From Thelephora terrestris (Eukaryota; Basidiomycota; Agaricomycetes; Thelephorales; Thelephoraceae): 64,000 nt of DNA. The translations under genes were made by a program, and so were the position numbers. The DNA lies in NCBI GenBank assembly GCA_015956445.1, contig WIUZ02000010.1:992001-1056000 (forward strand), written 5' to 3'. Shown in pieces: positions 11,086-24,006 of the stretch (positions are counted from its first letter, which is position 1; the number at the start of each line of letters is the position of its first letter). The notes under the pieces were generated by a model that saw only the letters and a program-made list of their open reading frames with translations, did not search any database and had not been told where the DNA came from.

Positions 11086-14033
11086 GAGCCCATTCAGCTA
11101 CTTTTTCCCCATGACCCATGGACCGTACGGTGTGACAAAATCCCATGACCCATGGGCCATACATCGCCGTACGACAGGTAAAAATCCCCATGACCCATGG
11201 ACTGTACGATGGTGTGTGGGCCCCATGACCCATGGGTTGTACGGTGCTGTATGACAGTATGGCCTGTCCATGACCCATGGGTTGTACGATGCCGTACGGT
11301 GGTATGCCCTTCCCATGACCCATGGAGCGTACGGCGCCGTACGGTGGTATGCCCTGCCCATGACCCATGGGTCGTACGGCGCCGTACGGGGGTTTGCCCT
11401 ACCCATGACCCATGGAGCGTACGGCGCCGTACGGTGGTATGCCCTACCCATGACCCATGGAGCGTATGGCGCTGTACGACAGTATGCCCTGCCCATGACC
11501 CATGGAGCATACGGCGCCGTACGACAGTATGCCCTACCCATGACCCATGGGTCGTACGGTGCCATACGGGGTTTGCCCTACCCATGACCCATGGAGCGTA
11601 CGGTGCCGTACGACAGTATGCCCTACCCATGACCCATGGGTCGTACGGCGCCGTACGACAGTATGCCCTGCCCATGACCCATGGGTCGTACGGTGCCATA
11701 CGGGGGTTTGTGCTACCCATGACCCATGGAGCGTACAGCGCCGTACGGTGGTTTGCCCTGCCCATGACCCATGGAGCGTATGGTGCCGTACGGTGGTTTG
11801 CCTTGCCCATGACCCATGGGTTGTACGGTGCCGTACGGTGGATTACCTCGAAAAGAATATTTAATGGATTACCTAATAAGGAACTATATGATGGATTACC
11901 TAAAAAAGAAATATTTGATGAATTACCCAAAAGGAAATATTTGATGGATTACCTAAAAAGGAAATATTTGATGAATTACCTAAAAAGAAAATTTTGCTTG
12001 ACTGCCTAAAAGAGAAACAGTTGATGGATTACCTAAAAAGGAAATATCTGATTGATTCTGGAAAACACCAACATCCTAACCTAACCTCAAGGCACTGCCA
12101 GATCAGGAATCCATTCACCTCTTGCATTATTTTTCTGTTTGTAGTCCTGACTAACCCAAAGTGGTTAAGCTAACATCATCCAACCTAACCTAACCTAACC
12201 CAACCTGAAATGACCTAACCTAACCCTCACCTAACCTAACCCAACCTGAAATAGCCAACCTTACCCATTTCAACCTAACCTAACCTGCAGTGGTCTATCC
12301 AACCTGACTATAGCTTTGCCTAAGCTGACCCATGACAAACAAGTCCTAACTTAAACTTGACCTTGCCTGGCACACCAACATGTAACATGGGTTACAGGAA
12401 TGCAGTGCAAAGTGCATACCCCTTGGGGGACCTCCACCTGTATTTAGCCATAAGCTGTGCCTGCCACTCAACCATATTCACCTCTCTTGTACCAGATAGT
12501 AACTTGATGCCAAATAAAGCCAATCCACCTGGCTGAACCTATGACCCAGTGGACTCATTAATCCATAAGTCTATAGGTCTGTGGGCCTGTAATGTGGAGG
12601 AACACACCCAGCTGGATTCTGGGTCTGGTCAGGTAGGTAAATTTGAGTTGTTGCTGAGTTTTGGCCTGGGCAAGAGATGTTTTGTGAATGTGGTTGGTGG
12701 TAATTGAGTGGCAGGATCTTTTATGGAATACCAGCCCAAGGACCTTTTGGCTTGCAGGTCCACCAACTGGTAGGTCCAGCTTAGTAGGTGTGTTCAAGTG
12801 ATAGCCAGCTTATGGCTAAATACAGGTGGAGGTCCCCCAAGGGGTATGCACTTTGCACTGCATTCCTGTAACCCATGTTACATGTTGGTGTGCCAGGCAA
12901 GGTCAAGTTTAAGTTAGGACTTGTTTGTCATGGGTCAGCTTAGGCAAAGCTATAGTCAGGTTGGATAGACCACTGCAGGTTAGGTTAGGTTGAAATGGGT
13001 AAGGTTGGCTATTTCAGGTTGGGTTAGGTTAGGTGAGGGTTAGGTTAGGTCATTTCAGGTTGGGTTAGGTTAGGTTAGGTTGGATGATGTTAGCTTAACC
13101 ACTTTGGGTTAGTCAGGACTACAAACAGAAAAATAATGCAAGAGGTGAATGGATTCCTGATCTGGCAGTGCCTTGAGGTTAGGTTAGGATGTTGGTGTTT
13201 TCCAGAATCAATCAGATATTTCCTTTTTAGGTAATCCATCAACTATTTCTCTTTTAGGCAGTCAAGCAAAATTTTCTTTTTAGGTAATCCATCAAATATT
13301 TCCTTTTAGATAATCCATCAAATATTTCCTTTTAGGTAATTCATCAAATATTTCTTTTTTAGGTAATCCATCATATAGTTCCTTATTAGGTAATCTATCA
13401 TATAGTTCCTTATTAGGTAATCCATTAAATATTCTTTTCGAGGTAATCCACTGTACGGCACCGTACAACCCATGGGTCATGGGTAGGGCAAACCCCCGTA
13501 CGGCACCGTATGACCCATGGGTCATGGGTAGGGCAAACCACCGTATGGTGCCGTACGCTCCATGGGTCATGGGTAGGGCATACCACCGTACGGCGCTGTA
13601 CGCTCCATGGGTCATGGGCAGGGCAAACCACCGTACGGCACCGTACGACCCATGGGTCATGGGCAGGGCAAACCACCGTACGGCGCCGTACGCTCCATGG
13701 GTCATGGGCAGGGCATACTGTCGTACGGCGCCGTACGCTCCATGGGTCATGGGTAGGGCATACCACCGTACGGCACCGTACGCTCCATGGGTCATGGGCA
13801 GGGCATACTGTCGTACGGCGCCGTACACTCCATGGGTCATGGGTAGGGCAAACCCCCGTACGGCATTGTACAACCCATGGGTCATGGACAGGCCATACTG
13901 TCATACAGCACCGTACAACCCATGGGTCATGGGGCCCACACACATCGTACGGTCCATGGGTCATGGGGATTTGTACCTGTCGTACGGCGACGTATGGCCC
14001 ATGACCCATGGGGAAAAAGTAGCTGAAACCTGT
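11086..14033. mobile_element. Large palindromic (foldback) DNA element, copy A
   Basis: The element is 2,948 bp. Terminal inverted repeats contain TTCAGCTACTTTTTCCCC. An imperfect 8-bp target duplication is present: CTGGATCC at 11078-11085 and GTGGATCC at 14034-14041. Each arm reads inward as follows: an array of about 12-16 units of 45 bp built on CCATGGGTCATGGG and CCGTACGGCGCCGTACGG; an AT-rich array of about 27-bp units (ATTTGATGGATTACC); a CCTAACC-type array; and about 150 bp of unique arm. A roughly 300-bp non-repeated centre lies near 12,460-12,790. No transposase is seen, so it is non-autonomous. An 8-bp duplication fits KDZ/Zisupton, hAT or P-like superfamilies; I cannot choose among them. 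Confidence 0.8.
12180..12300. repeat. Telomere-like CCTAACC array in the left arm of element A
   Basis: Irregular tandem CCTAA/CCTAACC words, mirrored as TTAGGTTAGG at about 12,980-13,085 in the right arm. The fungal telomere repeat is usually TTAGGG, so this is telomere-like but not canonical. It is an internal part of the element. Confidence 0.7.
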
Positions 14034-14928
14034 GTGGATCCTGGGTCGTCTGACCTGTTCCATTCTTCGTGAATTGTCTTAAGTTTCTTGTACCGCGTGG
14101 TAAGTCCCGATATGTTTTCTTCATGTTTTCCGTGATCGGTTAACCTTGATTCCACAGAACTTTCTTCTTCGTCAACACTGGGACCCTCGAGGTTATTCGG
14201 ACTGGATCCTGGGTCGTTTGACCCATCTCTTTCCATTCCCATCGGTCTCCATATGTTTCTTGTGTCAGTAAGTTCGGATATGTCGTTTTTGTGTTTTCCG
14301 TGATCGGTATTTTTTTGTTGATTAGACCTTTCGTCGTCTTCTTTGTCTGGCCCACCAGGGCTATTCAGGCTAGATTCCAGGTCGTCTGACCTATCCATGT
14401 CCATTCCTCTCAGTTCCGGGGTTTTCTTCACTTCGGTAAGTGTGGTTTTGTCGAATTCTATTTTCCACTCATTTTCTACCTCATTGTCTTCGCTATCTAG
14501 GTCTGCATACCAGTTACCTGGTACTGCTTCCGCCGCAAATGCGTAGGCTTCTACAGCCACTGCATGTTCACGGCTTCCGGTTCTCTTTTGTTCCCGGTGC
14601 ACCTTTCATTCGCACGATCGCATGTACCTTCGGAATTCGTCTCCTTGGGCCTTCTCGGTAAGTCATTTCGTGCGCTGCGTTCGCGTTACCTTGGCGATAG
14701 TAGGCTGATCTTCATTCCTCAGGCTCTGTTTTCGTTTCCGGGAGGTTGGTAGGGTTGAGGGCGGATCCGGTTCAGGACTTGCGAGAGTTTGAGAGGGTTG
14801 AGGGCTTTCCGGGTGGGGTCGCGTAGATAGTTCGGCTTCGTATGTGGCAGGGTCGTTCGTTGCGGCCATGCCTTCCATATCTGAGTCTTCTTTGTATAAT
14901 GGCGACCATTGCTTCTGGTCGTGCACGG

Positions 14929-15716
14929 TGAACAGGGGATCTTCTAGGGGACCTCCGTGGTGGCAGAGGATCAAGGCCCAGAGAGTTCCTGTGAAGGTGG
15001 GTCCTAGGTTGTACAGTGTCAAGGAACTCCAAGCAGCAACTGGGGGACAGTTGCGAAGAAAGCGCGAAGGTGGAGATACCAGAAGAGAACTAGAGACAAA
15101 GCAAGAAGAACAGAGAGATCACGAGAGTTCCGAAAGAGTTCCGAGGGGTTCCGAAGGGAAGATTCGACGAGGGGAGCAGAGAACACTAGGGGAAGACACT
15201 GAGGAAAGCAAGAAGACACTGGGGACGACGAGGGGACTAGAGCAAAGCTTCAGACTAGGAGGAGGGGAACATGGCTGACTGGACTTCAATAGGATGGAGC
15301 GCCGTTTTCTCCGGAGTAGCTAGTACAGGATATATATACTAAGGTCTGCTCTGAGAAGGATCCAGAGAAGAAAGGAGGGAAACTGCGAAATAGGGACCTA
15401 TGATGCAATGGCGAAGTCATAGGGGAAGAGGAGAAAAGGGGAAAGTCGTCATGAAAGGGGAAAGTCATCATAAAGGGGAACTAAGCAAAGGGGAAAGTCT
15501 TCTGGAGAAGAGGAAGCTCCGGCGAAGGAGAGGAAGCTCCGGCGAAGGAGAGGAAGCTTCGGCGAAGGAGAGGAAGTTCTGAAGAGGAGGATGTTCCGAA
15601 GGAGGTTGCGAAGGAGGTTGCGAAGGTTGCGAAGGGGAGGAAAAGCGAAGAGGAGGAATGAGGACTGAGGACGGCAAACCTCAGAATCCCACATCCCCAG
15701 AACTGGAGGCACTACA
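14929..15716 (-). repeat. 3' LTR of the gag-only element
   Basis: 788 bp with TG...CA ends. It matches the LTR at 17963-18750 almost perfectly by eye. It includes purine-rich short repeats (GGCGAAGGAGAGGAAGCT) near 15,520-15,560 and a TATATATA box near 15,330. Read on the minus strand this is the downstream LTR. Confidence 0.85.
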
Positions 15717-17908
15717 TCTCCTTGGGACTTCAGAGAACAACCATCCCTGGTTGTACCAAGACAAGGGTGACTTTCCTTGGGACTTCGGATAGCGACTGGG
15801 TCATCCTGGTGCTTCTGGTTGGGATAGAGCCTATGGGGATAGAGAGACAAATCCTCAAAAATCGCAACATCAGGAGACATGAGCTGAGGTTCCTGATGGA
15901 AGAGGTCTGGAGGTTCTCCAAGATTCGCAAAGGTACCGGAGTTCCGAGATAGAGTCGCCAGAGAGAGAGAGATATCCAGGAAGATTGGCAAGTTGGGAGG
16001 ATGAGAGGGTGGAAGTTCCAAGATGATCTGGGGAACTAGAAAGTCGTCCATAGGGAAAGACCCAACTCTAGGAAGAAGATCCCAAAAACAGCGAAAAAGT
16101 CGTCGAGTTTCTTCTGAACTAGAATAAGATCCTAGGTATCCTGAGAGGAACTCTGGAGGCTTGGGGAGAATCTCAAGGGAATCCTCTGGGGAAGTGCCGG
16201 GGACCGAGTTTTCCATATCTTCTATGTCTCTGCAATCAGCCAGAAGGGTAGAGAGTGTGTCGAGGGATGAGGAGAGGACTGGAGACACCATGTGCTGAGA
16301 TGTCTGGCAGGGAGGAGAGCGAGTTTTGAGAAGATCTGCCAGGGAAATGGAAGACTGGAGAGAGGACACTGAGGAGGAAGGGGTGTTGCTGGACGAAAAG
16401 AGAGAAGACAAATCAAAAACTGATGATGAAGGAGAATCATGAAGTTGCGAAGAAGATCCATGAGGTTGCGAAGAAGATTCATGAGGTTGCGAAGAAGATT
16501 CATGAGGTTGCGAAGAAGATTCATGAGGTTGCGAAAAAGATCCATGGAGTTGCGAAGGAGATCCATGAAGTTGCGAAGGAGAATCACAAAGGGAAGAGGA
16601 AAAAGGAAAAAAGTCGTGAAGAGAAGAAGATAGAATAGAAGTACTGCATGGGGAATAGGAAGAAGGTGAATGGGGCAAAGAAGATAGCGAAGCAGAGGAC
16701 AAAAATTGCGAAGCAGAGGACATGAGTTGCGAAGAGGAAGAGGGTGCCAGTGAAAATGCAGAGGAAAGATGGAGCAAGGAAGAAGAACTGGAAGAAACTT
16801 CGAGCGAAGGGGGAGGAGAGACATAGATTCCAGCTGGAAGATCCTCTGGCGACACATCTTCTGACTCAAAGAAATCAGAGAGATAAGATTCAACAGGATC
16901 TTCGGTTTCCTCCACATCTCCAATGGAATCCTCTTGATCATGATGGAGGGAAGGCTGGGGAAGTGCTGGAGAATCGCGAGGAAAAAGCGAACTAGAGATG
17001 GAGTTCCCAGGTTCATAGGAGAGATTGAGCTCAGCATGAATCAGCTGGAGAAAGTTGGTGTACTCGTCGCGATCTGAGGAATCTTTATTGGTGAAGGAAA
17101 CATCTGGGGAAGTAGAGTAGTCGCCAGAATCTCCGGAGAAATCAGCTGGAGAAATGTCGCGATTGTCTGGTTCTTCCTCAGGATGTTGCCAAGAATTCCA
17201 GTAACTGTCAACCCTTTCCTGTAGGTTCGCTCCGGGGAAACTTTGGGGAATAGGATGTCCATCAGGCAGGGAGAACCTTCCAAGGCTGTTGTAAACCATC
17301 CATCCCTGGTCGAGATACAGAGTAACTGTAGGGCAGTCGCGAATGAGATGCTCCTGGGAACTGCAGAAGGCACAAGCTCTTCTCCACTGGGGGGGTTTTT
17401 GAAATACTCCTCCTGGAGTAGAAGAAGAATGCTGAGGAGGAACGTGACTTGCAGCAATGAGCTGAGTGAGATTGGAGACCTGCTCTATGAGACTGCTGAG
17501 GGAATCCTGGGGAGTTCCGGATGTCGCCGGAAAGTCGAGATCGCAACCACTGAGGACAAGCTGAGCAGCATCATAGACATCTTCCAGGCTATAGACTTCA
17601 CGAGAGAGAAGGTTGCGCTTTGTTCCTGAGAGTCGCCGACGGATCTCCGAGCGGATTGGTTGGGGAAAGCCCTGGAGAAAGAGATAATCTCGAGTGGAGA
17701 TAGAAAGCCAGTTGTCCTCAAGAAGATAGTCACTGATAGAGAGGAATTGGCGATGATAGGTTGCGAAGTTTCCAAGATCCATATGATCCTGAGTCTTAGT
17801 CTTGTCAACAAGGTGCTCAAGATCCCGGGGGGTGTAGAAAAGGTTCCTGGAAGACATAGCAAGTGACCTCAGAGGGTGGGTGGGTGGGACAAGAGCTGGA
17901 GATTGCAA
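15717..17908 (-). CDS. Gag protein of the gag-only LTR element
   Basis: One long minus-strand frame. Possible starts are at 17908 (MQSPALVPP) and 17857 (MSSRNLFYT). The first 150 residues look like a retrotransposon capsid-type helical region (FATYHRQFLSISDYL; YLFLQGFPQPIRSEIRRRL). A CCHC-type knuckle follows, CAFCSSQEHLIRDC (C-x2-C-x4-H-x4-C), near residue 160 from the second start. A very long serine/acidic low-complexity tail comes next, with a short repeat (SSQPHE) near 16,440-16,570. No DSG/DTG protease motif and no polymerase are seen. The frame continues a little into the 3' LTR. It packages RNA in this family; here it is a fossil copy. Confidence 0.75.
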
Positions 17909-17962
17909 AAAGTCGTGGAGTTCCTAGGAAGACAAAGAAACCAGTCTAGCGTGGGTTCCAGG

Positions 17963-18750
17963 TGAACAGGGGATCTTCTAGGGGACCTCCGTGGTGGCAG
18001 AGGATCAAGGCCCAGAGAGTTCCTGTGAAGGTGGGTCCTAGGTTGTACAGTGTCAAGGAACTCCAAGCAGCAACTGGGGGACAGTTGCGAAGAAAGCGCG
18101 AAGGTGGAGATACCAGAAGAGAACTAGAGACAAAGCAAGAAGAACAGAGAGATCACGAGAGTTCCGAAAGAGTTCCGAGGGGTTCCGAAGGGAAGATTCG
18201 ACGAGGGGAGCAGAGAACACTAGGGGAAGACACTGAGGAAAGCAAGAAGACACTGGGGACGACGAGGGGACTAGAGCAAAGCTTCAGACTAGGAGGAGGG
18301 GAACATGGCTGACTGGACTTCAATAGGATGGAGCGCCGTTTTCTCCGGAGTAGCTAGTACAGGATATATATACTAAGGTCTGCTCTGAGAAGGATCCAGA
18401 GAAGAAAGGAGGGAAACTGCGAAATAGGGACCTATGATGCAATGGCGAAGTCATAGGGGAAGAGGAGAAAAGGGGAAAGTCGTCATGAAAGGGGAAAGTC
18501 ATCATAAAGGGGAACTAAGCAAAGGGGAAAGTCTTCTGGAGAAGAGGAAGCTCCGGCGAAGGAGAGGAAGCTCCGGCGAAGGAGAGGAAGCTCCGGCGAA
18601 GGAGAGGAAGTTCTGAAGAGGAGGATGTTCCGAAGGAGGTTGCGAAGGAGGTTGCGAAGGTTGCGAAGGGGAGGAAAAGCGAAGAGGAGGAATGAGGACT
18701 GAGGACGGCAAACCTCAGAATCCCACATCCCCAGAACTGGAGGCACTACA
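17963..18750 (-). repeat. 5' LTR of the gag-only element
   Basis: 788 bp. Paired with 14929-15716. Read on the minus strand it begins TGTAGTGCC and ends CCTGTTCA, followed after two bases by the primer-binding site candidate. Confidence 0.85.
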
Positions 18751-21700
18751 ACGGCCTTCTTCCTTTCAAGTGCGCACAATGCGTTCCATTCCTTATCAGA
18801 AGCTCCCTTCCGGACCATTTTAATATAGGTTTCATACAGGTCCGAACTAATGCTATTTTCGTTTGACCATCCATTTATATCCTCGTCCGAATGTACTTCC
18901 GTCTCCTTTTCCGCGCGTGTTTCCTCCGGCTTCCGTAGATCTTCTTCCGTCCCGATCTGTCCGATTTCATCGTCTGTCTCGCTTCTTCTGTTGTCTTCAT
19001 CAAGCACTAGCGCTTCGCGTCGTTGCACGGGCGTCGGTGGGTCTTCTCTTGCGATCATTACTGGTGAGTAAATAAAATCATTTTCTCTTTCCTCCAGGGC
19101 TTCTGTTTCGACACCGGCTATATTGCTTCCAATCACAAGGCTTCCCTCTTCTTCTTCGCTGTCCAGTACCTCGCCTTCTTCAATTTCTTTATTTCCTCCT
19201 ACTGCATATACTCTTGCTTGATAATCCCTTGGTTGATACCTAAAATTTTTGTTGTCTTCTTCATTGTCCCGAGATCCGTATGTAGAGGGAAGGGGTCTGA
19301 TTTTTCGCCAACCTTTATTGGTAATAATTCTCAAATGAGAATTCCTACCATCTTCTATCCAAGTGGCTTTATGGTCTACACCCCATTCTCTTCCAAGCAG
19401 TAACTGAAATCCTGCATTCTTCTTAACGTAGAGATTTCCGGGTGCCATAACTCTTCCTTTGGTAGTCTTCATTGTCATCTCTGCACAAGGTATCATTCCT
19501 GCACATTGGGAGAGGTTTCCGTCAACTGACATCATCGGAATCTTGTGTTCCTCGGCGTTGGACCAAGGTATGCCTGCTGCTTCTATTAACCTTTGATTAA
19601 CAATGTTGAGTTGGGATCCACTGTCAAAGACTCCAGTCATCATAGTTCCTGCCACATTGACTGGTGTCTTGATCAATCCATCCCTGGGCACTGTTACTGT
19701 AGGCTCCACAAGGTCTGTTCCATCTTCTTGATCATAGTCTTCTTCATCTTCTGATTGTTCCTGGACTACAGCTTGAAATGGTTGCTGTTCTTCCTTCTCA
19801 ATCACCTCGGCGAGGAGGCCAATTTTCTGCTGCGTTGGGACAGAGACCTCATGCCCTTGTTTCATTGCGCTCACAAGGCCTCGTCGCAAGGAAGGCGCAG
19901 CATCAATTGCTTCCTGTACGGTTAGGGTAATGTTGGTGTTTAGTATTTTAGTGGCAATTGCTGAACTGTCTGGCTTCTTGGTAGTCCTGGGATTAGTGAC
20001 TTTGGGACCATTGGTTTGCTCCAAATGCGCCGAGTCCTTCCGGTTGTAGTTAGTAGGCTTTGCAGTGACCTCCTGGTCAACCTCCATTGGAAGCAACTGG
20101 TTGTCCGTTTTACTTTTAATTACGCCCTGGTTGGGGTTAGAGGCAGACCAGATATTCCCCGTCTGGTTGCTGTTAAGATTGATGTGATTCTTGATTGGGT
20201 GCTGTGGCCTACCAGGACTCTTTGCTTCCCTGCTCCTGGGGAGCTTCTCCATCCCTTGGGGTCGGCTAGGTAAGACTTGCTGTACCTTCTTCCTGTGTTC
20301 CTTGCTGATTTGGGTGGTCCTTTCAACACCAAAAGCTTGACAGTGTTCTACCTCCCCAGAGGTCCATCCTAATTCCGCTTCTTGTTCATCAGTATCAGCA
20401 TCGTCTTCATACCTATCCACTCCTATGTAGTTACATGCAGTTTCCAAAGTAGGGTTGTATGGCAAGGCTTCAGCATAATGGACTTCAGCTGCAACATGTT
20501 TAGTAATAGCTTGTATCCATGTCTCATTAGGTGCTCGGTAGATTCTTGAGTTGTCAGGCCACTGTAACCGTCCTGACGTTGGGTCCTTTACTATCTTCCC
20601 AGCTTTTACCAATTTGTTTGTTTCCTCACATGCCCTAATGTGGTGACCCTGCTGTCCACAACCAAAACAGGTGTAGTTCTGTCCGATTGCGTTGGGGCCT
20701 GTTGCCATAGAGAAACTTTGAGGAGGGGGTTGAGACATTCTCTGGGGTGATGGATTGAAAGGTGGTCGATAGGCGGGATTTGGTCCTTGTCGTGACTGGG
20801 GGTTGGTGAATTGTTGGTTGCCAAAGTTCTGATGAGGTGGTAGATCCCTCTGGAATGGTCTTCTAGGTTGATTTGGTCTTGCTGAGTTTTGGTTAGGAGG
20901 AGGTTCTACGTAATTCTGGAGATGTGGGTACTGCTGAGCAAAGTGTACATATTTGACCCAGTACCTGGGGTCATCAATCTTGAGGTTACTCAGGTCATTC
21001 ACTAGCTGGTTGAAGTCTTCATCCTGCTTTCCTTTGTGCTTCTTGGTCTTTGTGGGTAACTTAGGAGGAGATTTAGGTGGAGTCAGGGGTGACTTGTGTT
21101 GGATAAGAGGCTTTGGTTCATCATCTGACTTATCTTCTGAGTTATATCCTGAGAGCTTAAATGGCTTAGTGGATTCCTCTTGGTCTGACTCTTCTTCTTC
21201 AGAGGACTGGTATCCGCCTTTGGTTGCCAGGTGCTGATCAAACCTATAAGAGTTAAGGACTGAATCAGCTCCTTCTACTATGTCTGCAATGCTGAATGGC
21301 ACTGTCACGTCCAAGTGAGGCGTAACCATTCTCATCTGGGCTTCAACTTGTCGCCTGAAAGAGGCATTCAAACCTTCCCAGAAATATCTGTTGACATCTC
21401 TAGTGGAGATCTTCCTCATTTCTCTGGCATGTCCTACCAACTGATGGAATTTGATTTGATATTTCTTGAATCTGTCAAGGGTGTCCATTCGATGTTTTCT
21501 CCATTTGGTAGTGAAGGCTTCAATTTTTCCCACGTTCAGGGATCCTTGCTTGTCCCCAAAGAAGTAATCAAGCTCAACCAATAGAGTTCCATAGTCCCTT
21601 TTGGCATGAGAAGGCCAGGTTCGCAGCAAGTTAGTGATTCCAGGGCTACAGTATCGAATGAGTCCTTGGTACTTTTCCTTTGATGAGGTGACATCATAGC

Positions 21701-21884
21701 GGTTGCATAGGTGGTTGTAATTCTCCAAGAAGGGCTCCAAGGTATTGGCAGCTCCTGTGAAGGTTTCTGGTGCACGTGATTTGTTGGGGGCTGGTAATTC
21801 CAGGTAGGAATTTGATTGAGTAAGGAGGTCTTCAACTCCATTGAAGGGATGTTGTTCATTTTCTGTATCTGAGATATAAGTCAT
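18751..21884 (-). CDS. Gypsy-type gag-protease region
   Basis: A minus-strand frame of more than 1,000 residues starts at ATG 21884 (MTYISDTENEQ). The N-terminal part is a retrotransposon gag domain (FLENYNHLCNRYDV; YFFGDKQGSLNVGKIEAF). A CCHC knuckle, CFGCGQQGHHIRAC, lies near residue 405. A retropepsin-like aspartic protease core follows near residue 750 (MMTGVFDSGSQLNIVN), with LLLGREWG near 825. The rest is acidic. It was contiguous with 14928 before the gag-only element inserted. No reverse transcriptase was found in the window, so the element is incomplete here. Fossil copy. Confidence 0.8.
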
Positions 21885-21991
21885 GTTGGTTGATGTAGAG
21901 GAGATAGAGGATGATGAAGGTGTGATGGTGGGAATGGTGTTTGTGGTGATAAGATGGTGTTTTATTGAAGCCCCTCGCCGTGGGCTCCAGA

Positions 21992-23371
21992 TGTCGAGTT
22001 TGCTGGGGTTGTAGTGAAGAGGTCTATAAGAACTCTTACTAGTCCTTCTTGGTTTACTTAGAAGCTAAGTGTTAACAACTAAGTAGGCTGGTTGAGAAGT
22101 CAGTTATCCCGACTATCAACTCCACAGGGTGGGCGGGGTTTTGTACTTTCCAGCTCCTTGTCCTGATGAGTTCGCTGAAGGAGGTTGTAGGTCCTTCAGA
22201 TGTGTTCAGAGGGGTTCAGTAACCTTTATCACTACTGCACATATATTCCCTGGTCCAAACACCTAGTAAGAATGTAAAGGGGGTTGCTGATCTTGATAAG
22301 AATGGAGTTCCTGATCTACGCTGATGATTGGGAATGGAGATAATGATGTGTGAAACTGATACAATCGAGGCTGTGTATGAGGCTGTGAAGAAGGCTGTGT
22401 AGAATGCTGTGCACTGTGGCTGTGTAAGTGGCTGTGCTGTGGCTGTGTTAAGGGGGTGGCTGTGCTAATACTTCTGAGGCTGTGCTGATATGTCTGAGTA
22501 GTTTTGATGATCTGTCAATATACTGCTGAGGTATGTCCAAATGCTGCTGAGATACGTCTGATAACTTGATACTGCTGAAACTTGAGAACCTGTCTTGATA
22601 AGATAAACTTCTTGATATGTCTGAGATACTGATATGTCGGATACCAATGTGGTACTATTACTAAATCTGTCTGTCACCTAGTCAGTCACTAGTCTGAGGT
22701 AGAATACTCTCTGCCTGAAGGGTCTGCCTTCAGCACTAACAGAGATAAGGATATTGCTACGTCACAGAGTCAAGTGTACTAAGCTTATTCAGAAGTCCAA
22801 ACTTAGAACTTATTCACACAGAGGTGGGGCTCAAAATGGTATGTGATTACTGAAAATCACTCAACCACTCAGGCCTAAGGAGGTGAGGCAAAGTAGGGGT
22901 CTTGGTGAAAAGGGGTAGAGTAAAAGAGGGTGGGTTATAGAGAGAAGAGGGGATAGAGGGGGCAACTACTGGCCAGTGGCCAACAGCTGTTGGGTAGAGA
23001 GAGAGAGGGGTAAAAGGTTATGGGTCAGTTGCCTCTCCTTAGAACTGGGGGTGAGTTCTTTATATACTTTTTCATGTGAGATTATTCTAGAACGTTCTAT
23101 GGCCTTCTACTGTATTCTATGGTAATTAATGGAGTGACAGATGTCACAAAAGCGTGACCGGTGTCACATGGGGTGTGATGTTCCGTCACCTTCTAGAACA
23201 TTCCGGCAAGTTCCAGGATGTTCCGGCGCATTCTAGGATATTCCTGAACTTTCTGTAACGTTCTGTAACTTTCCATGAGTTTCTTGTCCTTATCTAATCT
23301 AATCTAATCTGATAAGACTGTTATCTTATCTAATCTAATCTTGTTGTGGTGAATTATCATAAATAATGACA
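21992..23371 (-). repeat. 5' LTR of the Gypsy-type element
   Basis: About 1,380 bp. Read on the minus strand it begins TGTCATTATTTATG and ends AACTCGACA. A primer-binding site candidate, TGGAGCCCACGGCG, begins at 21989, two bases beyond the LTR. It contains CTGTG-rich short repeats (22,370-22,500) and GATAAGATTAGATT-like words near 23,290-23,340. The partner LTR is not in the window. The right edge abuts Plavaka transposase coding sequence, so this element also landed in that gene. Confidence 0.7.
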
Positions 23372-24006
23372 TGGTTGTTCTCATGTCCGACACCGCATTC
23401 CTGGATTTCTGTTATATCGTGCGCCAGGACACCATTGCCGAGGTCTCGTTGACCGCCCTCGACAACGCTCTCGGCAGGTTCCACCACCACCGTGAAATCT
23501 TTCGAGAGTCCGGCGTACGCCCAACTGGATTCTCACTCCCTCGGCAGCATTCCCTCAGTCATTATCATCACCATATCAAGAAGTTCGGGGCGCCAAACGG
23601 GCTTTCCTCATCAATCACCGAGTCCAAACACATCATTGCCGTCAAGAAACCATGGCGCCGGTCCAGTCGGTATGAAGCGCTTGGTCAGATGCTCATGATC
23701 AACACCAGAAACGACAAGCTCGCCGCCGCACGGACTGACTTCTCGTCACGCGGCATGCTGGACGGCACTTGCCTCGGTGAGGTGATTGACAGGCTTTGCG
23801 AAGCCCTCGAGGATGCCGAAAACAACGATAGCGATACAGATTCCGACTCAAATTCTGAGAGTGAGGACGGCCAGGATCTCGATGCCGATGAGGACGAGGA
23901 TGCCGTGACAGGTCCAGTTGACGGACCACCCCCGTTGAGCGATATCACCCTCGCGCTGAAGTGCAGTGAGTATCCCTCACCATCTTACACGTCTTATCGT
24001 CGCTTA

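Larger units (their letters stand above)
10806..14928 (-). mobile_element. Minus-strand remains of an LTR retroelement coding region, with palindromic element A inside
   Basis: On either side of the palindromic element (11086-14033) the minus strand is open over long stretches. It encodes hydrophilic sequence with an internally repeated acidic module (SSLNSPGGPDKEDDE; GSSPNNLEGPSVDEEESS). From 14928 down to 14663 a frame runs with KQWSPLYKEDSDMEGM and a basic end (PTSRKRKQSLRNED). This frame was adjacent to the Gypsy-type gag-protease region before the gag-only element inserted, as the ACGG duplication shows. No reverse transcriptase or integrase motif is visible here. It is treated as a fossil with several interruptions. 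Confidence 0.4.
14929..18750 (-). mobile_element. Gag-only LTR retrotransposon, complete in outline
   Basis: Two 788-bp LTRs (14929-15716 and 17963-18750) with TG...CA ends flank one minus-strand frame. A 4-bp target duplication ACGG lies at 14925-14928 and 18751-18754. A primer-binding site candidate, TGGAACCCACGC, begins at 17960, two bases inside the 5' LTR. A purine tract (AAGGAGA) abuts the 3' LTR. The LTRs look almost identical by eye, which implies a recent insertion. No protease, reverse transcriptase or integrase is present, so it would depend on another element's enzymes. It is inserted in the coding region of an older Gypsy-type element. Confidence 0.85.

Noticed and set aside
11094-14072. 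Open frames of 150-280 codons in element A
   Set aside because: Same cause as in element B: satellite units of 45 bp read in several frames at once.
22370-22500. CTGTG-rich stretch as a separate satellite
   Set aside because: It lies within the 1.38 kb Gypsy LTR and is irregular, so it is counted as part of that LTR.
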